This document shows, in pieces, positions 43,149 to 50,571 of a stretch of DNA of 50,571 nucleotides. How positions within the stretch are numbered: the stretch's first letter is position 1; each line of letters starts with the position of its first letter. Below the pieces are notes generated by a model. It did not search any database and was not told where the DNA came from. It was given only the letters and a program-made list of their open reading frames with translations. The position numbers and the translations under genes are program-made. This stretch comes from JAUXFK01 sp034189035 (GTDB lineage Bacteria; Desulfobacterota; UBA8473). Location of the stretch: contig JAXHVA010000023.1 of assembly GCA_034189035.1 (NCBI GenBank), forward strand, positions 1 to 50,571, in the 5' to 3' direction.

Positions 43149-43704
43149 TCGAAATATGTTATTATTGAATTTTTTATTGGCACTTAAATTAGCCTATCGA
43201 ATTCAATCTGTCAATAGCTTTTATTAGACTTTGCCAATAGCATTTCAAAATGGCTTTCATTGACAATGAAGATGATGATTATATGGAGGATCAAGAATCT
43301 ATGCCAGTTTATACAGAGTTTAATATGCTGCGGATTATTGATTTAAAAGTCCCATAGGGATTGCTTTTCGAAGCTTTTTTGTCATAAGAGTTTCATCCTT
43401 TTCTTCTGATTTTAATTACTGAGTATGTAATACAGATTCTATTCATTTAATCTTAATCAGATAGGGAGGATTTATAATTGAGAAGGTTTGTATTGGTTGA
43501 TTCGGGGGCTGAGGTTGTATATGGACTGACTTTCTTTGATCCAAAGGTTGAAGGGAGGATCAGTCTATAACAGAATGGACCTGGATATTAAAATCTTTCT
43601 GGCTTACTCCTGATACGATACCTTAAAATGATTATCTGATAAGCTTTAGTGTGGGGAACTCGCTTTCATGTTGATCACACCCACATCGACAGTAAGGTTA
43701 CCAG
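43149..43704. other. Spacer between hpt and the first DUF4397 repeat
   Basis: No firm gene. A 30-codon frame on the plus strand (TTG 43478 to stop 43568-43570, product starting LRRFVLVDSGAEV) has a good GGGAGG eight bases upstream, but is too short to support without homologues. Confidence 0.35.
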
Positions 43705-43714
43705 CGGAGCATCG

Positions 43715-43742
43715 TTACCGTGACGCTTGGGCATCACGGTAA
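43715..43742. repeat. Hairpin TTACCGTGA...TCACGGTAA, copy 1
   Basis: Inverted repeat near the left edge of the long repeat. The inner stem has a mismatch (GACGC against GCATC), unlike copy 2 at 49034-49061. Lies ~150 bases past the end of the minus-strand gene and is not followed by a T-run. Confidence 0.65.
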
Positions 43743-43886
43743 TATACTTTATCAGAGTATTTTTACAAGAAAATCAAATCTAAATGATTATTCCTAGGTG
43801 AATTTTAATGTCTTTGACAATAGCCGATAAATTGGCAATAGTATACTTATGATCTCAGCTATTTAAAACAGCATTGTATATATTTA

Positions 43887-44663
43887 TTAAGGTAGAATTG
43901 GCAATTCCACAACCTGGCCATCAGGAAGAGCAACGAAAAGCCCGAATGCTTCGCTACCTTGGTTGTTTGAAGGATCTAAGAAACCTGAGGCGAAAACAAC
44001 AGCTGCGCTTCCGCCAAGATTAGTTAAATCAGCCTGAAAGGCGATAACAATTGTATTGTTGTCTTTTTCTGGTGTTACCTCTAAAGTATAGAAGCCCTCT
44101 AAAAGGGTTTTATAAAGAGAGAATTCACTATAATCAAGATTATTGAATAGTTTCCAGCGAAAACCCCAATGGTTGGCAACCATTATATCGACACCGGGGG
44201 CATCTGTAGCACCGTGGAATGCAAGAAGTTTAACACGATTGGGTAGCATACACTCAGTTTTTATACGATCCCGGGTAAATAGAGTAAAAGAAATATCAGC
44301 ACCATCTGGATTTTCTGCAAAATTATTAGGGTTTAAGACTCCGTTAGCGATAGCAACATATTTTTTATTGGCCGCCAAAAGAATATCAGATTCAGCTATA
44401 ATATCTTCAGGACCAATGCTATTCGGTCCAGCTACACCAATAGTAAGATTTACATCAGCCGGCACCTCGAGAAAAGGAGTAGCAGTGCGGAATGCAAAAT
44501 CATCGAGGAATATAAGGTCGTTAACATATATATCAACTGAGGCTGTACCTGGACCAGCTGCATTATGAATTACCTGCAAAAGAGCGGTTTCCTGAGCATT
44601 AGTATTTACTGATCCTATTAAGATTAATAGAGCTATGGCAGTCAATGTCTTTATCTTTTTCAT
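43887..44663 (-). CDS. Secreted DUF4397-type protein, copy 1
   Basis: Predicted 258 residues with a signal peptide (MKKIKTLTAIALLILIGSVNTNA-QE). Two beta-domain repeats of the DUF4397 kind: LLQVIHNAAGPGTASVDIYVN...FLEVPADVNLTIGVA, and KLLAFHGATDAPGVDIMVAN...YTLEVTPEK. These are exported or surface proteins of unknown role. AAGGAGATG precedes the start. About 86% identical, without gaps, to the copy at 49200-49976. Confidence 0.88.
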   Translation of the reverse strand: MKKIKTLTAIALLILIGSVNTNAQETALLQVIHNAAGPGTASVDIYVNDLIFLDDFAFRTATPFLEVPADVNLTIGVAGPNSIGPEDIIAESDILLAANKKYVAIANGVLNPNNFAENPDGADISFTLFTRDRIKTECMLPNRVKLLAFHGATDAPGVDIMVANHWGFRWKLFNNLDYSEFSLYKTLLEGFYTLEVTPEKDNNTIVIAFQADLTNLGGSAAVVFASGFLDPSNNQGSEAFGLFVALPDGQVVELPILP

Positions 44664-45639
44664 TTTTTCATCTCCTTTTTTTGTCTTTAAACGATAATTG
44701 GTTTAGCATGTAAGTATCTCGTATCTTTGACGGCTGTAGCATTTTTTCATAAAATAAGAGCTCCCTAAGGAACTGGTTTGTATGATCTTTCTTATTCTTT
44801 GCAAAAAATAATATTTCTATACCTTCGTAGCAACTGATAATGGAGTCTAAAAGCTATAAGACAGTTTAGACGAAGAGGCACATGATTCGAAAACTCTGTT
44901 TGAACGAGATAGATTCTCAAGAAGATTTACTGGCTTGTTATTGAGAGACGCGATCTATTATGACTCAAAAAAGCCAGCAAAACGAGATTAGTTTGCATCG
45001 GGTAATGCAAACAAAGATTTTTTATATTAGATATTTTTTTAATTACCTACTTGATTTTTTGAAAGATAATTCATTGACAGATTGGACTTCTGGATTCATC
45101 TTGAGATTAAGCTATTCAGTTGAATTGCTTTTAGACGGAATCATCTATTATTGTATCTTATATTTTCATTTTGTTCCTTCTTTCCTAAAAGTGTTTAGAT
45201 ATCTTAGTTGTGACAACCGGAAAGTTTTATGTCAAAAAGGTAAGATGAAACTTATTTGAGACTTTTATTAATTAATAATGAGAGGGGAGCTCAATTTTTA
45301 ATAGCATACGTTGGGTATGTTATATTCTATCTTATGTGTATTTAATAAATTTCATTTCTTTCTATAAAGAGCCTTTGCAAGCATTATATGTATAGAGCAA
45401 ATGTGGTTTCGTGTCAATTCATAAAATCAAGAGAAAAATAGGCAAATACGGTTTATGCACCTCATATTTATATCAATAGCTTAATTAAATTCAGGAATAT
45501 GGATAAGTTATTAGCTAAATCGCAATATTGATGTGACGATCGAGATGAGTTCACCAGTAAGAATCGGTTCCTGTCAACCGTCGAAATTGTCATGCTCGGA
45601 TCTTTATATAAATTGTTTTAAAGACTTCACAATAAAAAA
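44664..45639. other. AT-rich non-coding stretch right of DUF4397 copy 1
   Basis: A 99-codon frame at 44960-45259 is not kept in the matching part of copy 2, where it is broken by stops, so I treat the stretch as non-coding. The gene leader and promoter should lie in the first 200 bases; no clear boxes were found. Confidence 0.5.
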
Positions 45640-45960
45640 GGTCATTACTGTCATCTTAGAAGCAGGCCGTTTCAGCCGCATTGAATATTTCAAATCCTTA
45701 TTGAAGTTTGGGGACCAGACCATCATTGAACAGCCGGTCTCCTTTGTTTAAAGCTTTGGGAATAAAAGGCATTCGTGTGGTGATTGGACATTGCCGGATA
45801 CGGATTGAAGCGATGCTTGTGTTGACGAAGACACATACTCACACCGTGACATGGTTGCAGAAGTGTGGGAATGAATATGCGACGTTTTCACCAGCTCTAA
45901 CTAGTAACGGAAAGAGAGTTGATTACTGTAGCTGGCTTTTGCATTATATGACTAAGGGAT
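45640..45960 (+). pseudogene. Remnant of a MobA/MocA-like nucleotidyltransferase
   Basis: Two overlapping frames together resemble the N-terminal half of NTP_transf_3 enzymes: ITVILEAGRFSRIEYFKSLLKFGDQTIIE, then after a frameshift near 45745 LFKALGIKGIRVVIGHCR and EAMLVL. The signature LAAGxSxRMG is degraded to LEAGRFSRIE, and the 3' half is missing. Originals load nucleotides on the molybdenum cofactor. Confidence 0.65.
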
Positions 45961-45984
45961 GAACAGGGAGCTTTGGTTTTTCTG

Positions 45985-48420
45985 TTAGAACAGCGGAAAT
46001 TCACGCGGCGCAAAGCCATCAAAATGCGGAGTCATACTGAAAAAATGAGGGTCTGGAATTGGAATCGCCGGATTGTTCTGATCGATGCAGAGATGACCTG
46101 ACTCACCAAGGGGAAACATGCTTTCGATCCGCACAGGACCATTGGGCCCATATTCAACGCAATGGGCGTAGGTAGAGCGAGACGATTTCGGGGTTTGCCA
46201 CATCAGACCAATGAGATCATGATTGTAATCGATCGTTCCACGTTCAAAGATTTCCGGCGGCAGGCTATCCCATTCTGCCAGTACATTGTCAAGGGCCGCG
46301 ACGATAATACTGTTGGCATCCTGGGGTGCTGATGGGTCCGAAAGATTTTGGAACCAGTTATAATTATTGGTCAAACTGCCTGGGTATTCCAAACCATGGA
46401 GCAGGACGTTGAACAGCACTTGTTTGCTTTCCTTTAGCATCATCCCACCGTTGCTATCCGGTACTGCCAGTTCATCAAAGAAGGTCATATCGATGACTTC
46501 ATCGATCCATTGATCCATAAGCACCCATGCTTCCGCCTTTTCCGTGCCGGCTACCCATTCGGATTTGCTGCCTGCCACAAAATGGCCATCCCATTTCTTA
46601 AGTATCTGGAGGGCGTCAAGACGCGGCTGGGTTTGGCCGATCTTTTGTACCGCCTGTTTAAAATCTTTCTTAACAAATTTCCATGGGTTGCCGCCGCCAT
46701 GAAAGGAGTCGGTGGTGGCGATTTCCAATGCCAGATCTTGTATTTTATTGAATTTCAGTTTTTTGTCTTTTAATTCTTCATGGAGATAGTCATACAATAC
46801 ATGGGCACGGTGAAAGGGACCGTAGGTGGTATAGATACCGTTAAATCCACTCGGATAGTTGGCATTAGCCTTGTTGTTCCAGCCGCCATACCAGCCTCGC
46901 AGGGTGTTTCGATCGGTTGATAGGGGCTTGACCACCGCAGCATTCCACTCTCCATAAACTCCGGCAAGTGTTCCTTGAGGCAGGCGCCATTCTCCCGGAG
47001 GACGTACCGGGTCCCGGCCCGACATCCAGTAGGCGATATTGCCGTTTCGGTCTGCGTAGAAGAAGTGTTGACTGACAGCTAGATTGCTAATGCCGTCCCC
47101 GAACTGATCCATACTAGTCGCCCTTGCAAGTTGTAAAATGCCTCTGACAAAATTGAGCTCATAGTCCCAGTGGGCATATTTCCAGGAAACAATCGGCCCA
47201 TCTACTGCCGGCTCATAATTGCCGGGATCATACGGTAGCGGGTTGATGACCGGACCGTGACCAGAGCGGAATACACGTAGGATTACATTCGTTTGACCTG
47301 CAACTTTGATTGTTTCGAAGCGATGGAAAGCGACAGCAGCCGGTTGTTCAAAGTAGTAATCCGTTGTATGGGCATGCCCCACTTGAATGGACCAGGCATG
47401 ATGAGGAGTTCGGCCAATAATGATCGACGGTATGCCGGGGACGCTCATGCCAGAGATATTAAGGCCACCGGCTCGGATCGATCCCTCTAGTACAATGGAC
47501 GGAACGGAAAATCCCATTTGAGGACCGGAATAGATCACCGGATTGCCGGATCTAGTGTTATTACCGGAGAGTACCCAGGCGTAACTACCCATTTTTACAC
47601 GAGCATTCACTTTTTCCAGGGAAGCCAGGATTCTTTCATGTTTTGCTTTCAACCTAGACGTTACTGCACTGGGATTCATCTTCAACTTCGGTTTTGCAAT
47701 ACTCACAAAATCGTTATCGTAATCATCGTCTCTTGGAGGAGCATGGTCAATGACCGAAAGAGCAGCCGGATCGTTGGACCACCGAAGGTCATTGAACATG
47801 GCAAATCCAGTTACCTCGCCAAACATGGTGCTAAGCCGTGCCAACAGTTCGGCGTTGTCGAGCTGGCCGGTGTCCAGGGCTTCAGGATCAAAACTTCGCT
47901 GCATAACTGCAGTCCAAGCCATAACTTGATTGACTGTCCAGGGTTCAGGCATGATGCCCAAAGTTGTGAATTCAAAGGGCAGCAGGGCGGTGGGATCAGC
48001 CAATATTTCTATGATCCGTTGGTTGATGCCATCCACATACCCCTGGATTACATTCTGGCTCTCCATATCCATGCCGACAAAGGCCTGCTCCAACTCTGCT
48101 TCAGAGTAACCGAGAGTGCGTACGAAAATATCGGTTTCGAGAAAACCATTGTCTGTACCTGCTCCGAACAATTCAGCCATTCTACCAGTGCCCAGACGCC
48201 GGTAAAGTTCCATCTGCCACAATCGGTCGGTGGCAACTTCATGGCCCATGGCCTTGAATACTTCGTAAAGAGGGGCATCGTCCGAACCGGTGATGAACCA
48301 GACCCCCTTATCGTCTCGATCAACAGTTACCGTAGCAGAAGCAACATCGGTTAATCTTGTAGTCGTAAGAATGAGTAGAAGAATGAAAACGAGCCATCCT
48401 GACAACCCTAGTTTTTTCAT
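45985..48420 (-). CDS. Penicillin acylase family hydrolase (Ntn, peptidase S45), exported
   Basis: Predicted 811 residues with an N-terminal signal peptide (GWLVFILLLILTTTRL). Alpha-chain region with GHEVATDRLWQMELYRRLGTGRMAELFG; the autoproteolytic Gly-Ser with the nucleophilic Ser at the new N-terminus is in KMGSYAWVLSGNNTRSGNP, followed by IYSGPQMGF and beta-chain motifs SIQVGHAHTTDYYFEQ and WNNKANANYP. Family members cleave amides such as penicillins or acyl-homoserine lactones; substrate here is unknown. Base composition looks richer in G+C than the surrounding AT-rich DNA, suggesting transfer. AGGAGG precedes the start. Confidence 0.9.
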   Translation of the reverse strand: MKKLGLSGWLVFILLLILTTTRLTDVASATVTVDRDDKGVWFITGSDDAPLYEVFKAMGHEVATDRLWQMELYRRLGTGRMAELFGAGTDNGFLETDIFVRTLGYSEAELEQAFVGMDMESQNVIQGYVDGINQRIIEILADPTALLPFEFTTLGIMPEPWTVNQVMAWTAVMQRSFDPEALDTGQLDNAELLARLSTMFGEVTGFAMFNDLRWSNDPAALSVIDHAPPRDDDYDNDFVSIAKPKLKMNPSAVTSRLKAKHERILASLEKVNARVKMGSYAWVLSGNNTRSGNPVIYSGPQMGFSVPSIVLEGSIRAGGLNISGMSVPGIPSIIIGRTPHHAWSIQVGHAHTTDYYFEQPAAVAFHRFETIKVAGQTNVILRVFRSGHGPVINPLPYDPGNYEPAVDGPIVSWKYAHWDYELNFVRGILQLARATSMDQFGDGISNLAVSQHFFYADRNGNIAYWMSGRDPVRPPGEWRLPQGTLAGVYGEWNAAVVKPLSTDRNTLRGWYGGWNNKANANYPSGFNGIYTTYGPFHRAHVLYDYLHEELKDKKLKFNKIQDLALEIATTDSFHGGGNPWKFVKKDFKQAVQKIGQTQPRLDALQILKKWDGHFVAGSKSEWVAGTEKAEAWVLMDQWIDEVIDMTFFDELAVPDSNGGMMLKESKQVLFNVLLHGLEYPGSLTNNYNWFQNLSDPSAPQDANSIIVAALDNVLAEWDSLPPEIFERGTIDYNHDLIGLMWQTPKSSRSTYAHCVEYGPNGPVRIESMFPLGESGHLCIDQNNPAIPIPDPHFFSMTPHFDGFAPREFPLF

Positions 48421-49199
48421 AGACTTATCCTCCTGTTGTTTGGGTTTGACATATATTGATCCAAGCGCAGGTAAAACTGTAATTTTACAACAAACACATT
48501 TGTAATCATTGATTAATATTTGTACGCGTACAACATGATTTCTCTTAGGTCTTCTACCCTTTCACTTTTCCAGTCTATGGCACCTAACAGGGAATCAACT
48601 ATATTGCGATATTATGGAAATCGTAGGCCAAAGAGCTATGTAAAGTGGCTTTTCAAGTGAATACAAATCTCCATTCAGCATCTATCTGAGCCTGCCTTCA
48701 GGTTCTACAATAAACTCCTTGGCAATTCCATTATAATGAATTTATGGATGCGAAAAGTCTTCTCCCAGCAAAAGGGCCAGAATCTTTGAGAGGAAATAGA
48801 TTGGTTTCATGTTGGATGCAAGAAAATGAAAATATTTTGGCTTCTCGTAAGCCTGGGGGCGCGGCGTAAATCCTAACCACAACTCCTTTATTGTCTAGCC
48901 AAGAAGAAAAGTAAATTCATTTTATTCTATTTTTTTCCATCTAACATAAGTTCAATAAAAGATTGAGATTCCACATGCTTTCTTATTTATAAACATACAC
49001 ATCAATAATAGTGAAGCCGCCTGCGGAGCACCGTTACCGTGACGCTTGAGCGTCACGGTAATATGCTTTATCTAAGGATTCGTAAAGGAAATCAAATTTA
49101 AATGATTATTCCTGCGTGAGTGTTAATGTCCCTTGAACAATGGCATAGAAATCGGCAATAGTATACTTATGACTTCAGCCGACATCGTATATATATCAA
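48421..49199. other. Spacer between the acylase gene and DUF4397 copy 2
   Basis: No supported gene. Holds the leader of the acylase gene at the left and, from 49025, the left edge of the second long repeat. Confidence 0.5.
49034..49061. repeat. Hairpin TTACCGTGACGC/GCGTCACGGTAA, copy 2
   Basis: Perfect 12-bp stem with a four-base loop TTGA at the left edge of long repeat copy 2. The better-kept version of the element at 43715. Confidence 0.75.
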
Positions 49200-49976
49200 C
49201 TAAGGTAAAATTGGCAGTTCCACAACCTGGCCATCAGGAAGAGCAGCGAAAAGCCCGAATGCTTCGCCGTCCTGGTTGTTTGAAGGATCTAAAAAGCCTG
49301 AGGCGAAAACAACAGCTGTACCTCCGCCAAGACTAGATAAATCAGCATCAAAGGTGACAACAACTGTATTGTTGTCTTTTTCTGGTGTTACCTCTAAAAT
49401 ATAGGAGCCCTCTAAAAGGGTTTTATAACGAGAAAATTTACCGTAATCAAGATTATTAAACAGCTTCGAGCGAATCCCCCAATGGTTGGTAACCATTATA
49501 TCGACACCGGGGGCATCTGTAGCACCGTGGAATGCAAGAAGTTTAACACGATTGGGTAGCATACACTCAGTTTTTATACGACCCCGGGTAAATAGAGTAA
49601 AAGAAATATTAGCACCATCTGGGTTTTCTGCAAAAATAGTAGGGTCCAAGACTCCGTTAGCGATAGCTACATATGTTTCATTGGCCCCCAAAAGAATGTC
49701 AAATTCAGCTATAATATCCTCAGGACCAATGCTATCCGGTCCAGCTACACCAATAGTAAGATTTACATCAGCCGGTACCTCGGAAAAAGCAGTAGCAGTA
49801 CGGAATGCAAAATCATCGAGGAATAAAAGGTCGTTAACATATATGTCAACTGAGGCTGCTCCTGGATCAGCTGCATTATGAATTACCTGCAAAAGTGCAG
49901 TGTCCTGAGCATTAGAATTTACAGAGCCTATTAAGATTAATAGTGCTAAGATAATCAATGTTTTTATTTTTTTCAT
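49200..49976 (-). CDS. Secreted DUF4397-type protein, copy 2
   Basis: Predicted 258 residues, same length and domain order as the copy at 43887-44663: signal peptide (MKKIKTLIILALLILIGSVNSNA-QD), then LLQVIHNAADPGAASVDIYVN and LLAFHGATDAPGVDIMVTN. Some 35 substitutions, spread evenly and without frameshifts, indicate both copies were kept by selection. AGGAG before the start. Confidence 0.88.
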   Translation of the reverse strand: MKKIKTLIILALLILIGSVNSNAQDTALLQVIHNAADPGAASVDIYVNDLLFLDDFAFRTATAFSEVPADVNLTIGVAGPDSIGPEDIIAEFDILLGANETYVAIANGVLDPTIFAENPDGANISFTLFTRGRIKTECMLPNRVKLLAFHGATDAPGVDIMVTNHWGIRSKLFNNLDYGKFSRYKTLLEGSYILEVTPEKDNNTVVVTFDADLSSLGGGTAVVFASGFLDPSNNQDGEAFGLFAALPDGQVVELPILP

Positions 49977-50456
49977 TTTTATATCTCCTATTTTTTGTTT
50001 TTAAATGATAATTGGTTTAGCACGTATATGATATGGTACAAATATCAATATAAAAGTGCTATTAGTAAAGCAGTAAAAATCTATGAATTTAGTCGATTTC
50101 CAAAAAAATTGAACAAGGTACATATTAACAGATACGCTGGCCAGTTACGAAGAGAAGTTATCTCTCATGACTCAAAAAAGTCTGGAAAGTGATGCTAACT
50201 TGCATCGTGTAATGCTAACCAAAGATTTTTCGTATTATTTTTTAATTATCTAACTTGATTTTTTGAAAGATAGTTCTTTGACTGATTGGACTTCTGGATC
50301 ATTTTGCGATTAAGTTATTTAGGTGAATTGCTTTTTGACGGAATCATCGATTATTACGTATTATGTTTTCATCGTATTCCTCCTTTCTTAAAAAGGGTTA
50401 AAGATTTTAGTTGAGCCAATCAAAACGTGTTATGTCCAAAAGATAAGACATAACTC

Positions 50457-50571
50457 TTAGGCTAAGCCCCCGGCTACGCCGGGGATAGTAAAAAAGCTAT
50501 GCTGTAGTTTATTTAATAAAAATGCTCTATTTCGTAGAATTGGACGGGGTTTTACCCGTGGCAGATTCATA
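50457..50571. other. Window end; GC-rich hairpin
   Basis: CCCCGGC/GCCGGGG hairpin at about 50468-50485 followed by AT-rich sequence. It could be a terminator or an intergenic repeat. No gene is visible. Confidence 0.4.

Larger units (their letters stand above)
43705..45258. repeat. Long direct repeat, copy 1
   Basis: About 1.55 kb that matches 49025-50456 along its length: shared hairpin, DUF4397-type gene, its leader, and an AT-rich tail (for example GATTGGACTTCTGGAT at ~45080 and ~50283). Divergence of roughly 10-20% by eye indicates an old duplication. Confidence 0.75.
49025..50456. repeat. Long direct repeat, copy 2
   Basis: About 1.43 kb matching 43705-45258 in the same orientation, 5.3 kb apart. 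The segment between the copies holds the MobA-like relic and the penicillin-acylase gene. Confidence 0.75.

Noticed and set aside
44960..45259. 99-codon plus-strand frame in long repeat copy 1
   Set aside because: The matching sequence in copy 2 is interrupted by stops, and the product is low-complexity Phe/Tyr/Leu-rich.
47518..48354. 278-codon plus-strand frame inside the penicillin-acylase gene
   Set aside because: Opposite-strand shadow of a gene with clear catalytic motifs and signal peptide.
1..50571. CRISPR arrays, tRNA and rRNA genes
   Set aside because: No regularly spaced short repeats and no cloverleaf-type or rRNA-like sequence were found by eye.

Overview
The window looks like a chromosomal segment of an anaerobic, moderately AT-rich bacterium, most likely a deltaproteobacterium-type sulfate reducer or syntroph (Desulfobacterota). 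This rests on gene content: a Wood-Ljungdahl methyl-branch operon (metV-metF with NuoE/NuoF/GltD-type electron-transfer proteins), a CooC-type ATPase, ETF plus a membrane Fe-S ETF oxidoreductase, NtrC-type regulators and many PAS/receiver proteins. The taxon is inference. No tRNA, rRNA or CRISPR array was seen.

Positions 1-12917 are an integron. A tyrosine integrase with the integron-specific insertion is read rightward (11526-12917). A Pc-like promoter and attI lie at its 5' side. To the left is an array of seven complete gene cassettes plus a truncated eighth, with most genes on the minus strand. The boundaries are visible in the sequence: the R'' box of each attC complements the first bases of its own cassette. 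The cargo is defence-like. Cassette 1 holds a single-chain SIR2-APAZ-Argonaute with a catalytically dead PIWI domain. Cassette 2 holds a membrane protein, and cassette 3 a zinc-ribbon protein plus a TIR protein. Cassette 4 holds a nucleosidase with a C-terminal death-like domain. Cassette 5 holds a small protein plus a ClpP/SppA-fold serine protease, inserted backwards. Cassette 6 holds a Cys/His-rich protein plus a HIRAN-domain protein, and cassette 7 a protein with a HEPN-like RX4H motif. Two attC sites in the middle of the array have damaged R' boxes, so cassettes 3-5 probably move as one block.

Positions 13092-18111 are housekeeping: threonine synthase (thrC) overlapping the start of a frameshifted YgiT-type antitoxin relic, a 141-bp MITE with a 6-bp target duplication, a 95-bp palindromic element, a eukaryote-like HisHF fusion, and fructose-1,6-bisphosphatase. 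A cytosolic PAS histidine kinase and a sigma54 activator follow (18228-21468).

Positions 21766-35917 carry the one-carbon/electron-transfer cluster. It encodes a response regulator, a molybdopterin/NuoG-like subunit lacking the Sec/Cys-His pair of formate dehydrogenases, NuoE, a NuoF-GltD fusion, MetV and MetF, then CheY and a receiver-kinase, then CooC, a PanE-like reductase and a second NuoF-tail/GltD fusion. The five genes 22199-30082 overlap or nearly touch and plausibly encode one flavin-based methylene-tetrahydrofolate reductase complex. A FadR-like TetR regulator with a near-ideal palindromic operator follows, then etfB, etfA and an ETF:quinone oxidoreductase-type membrane Fe-S protein (36341-41288).

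The right end (41375-50571) is gene-poor and worn. It contains a K+ channel pseudogene, an hpt/zinc-ribbon pair, a MobA-like pseudogene, and a penicillin-acylase-family hydrolase lying between two diverged copies of a ~1.5 kb repeat. Each repeat copy carries a secreted DUF4397-type protein and a shared hairpin.
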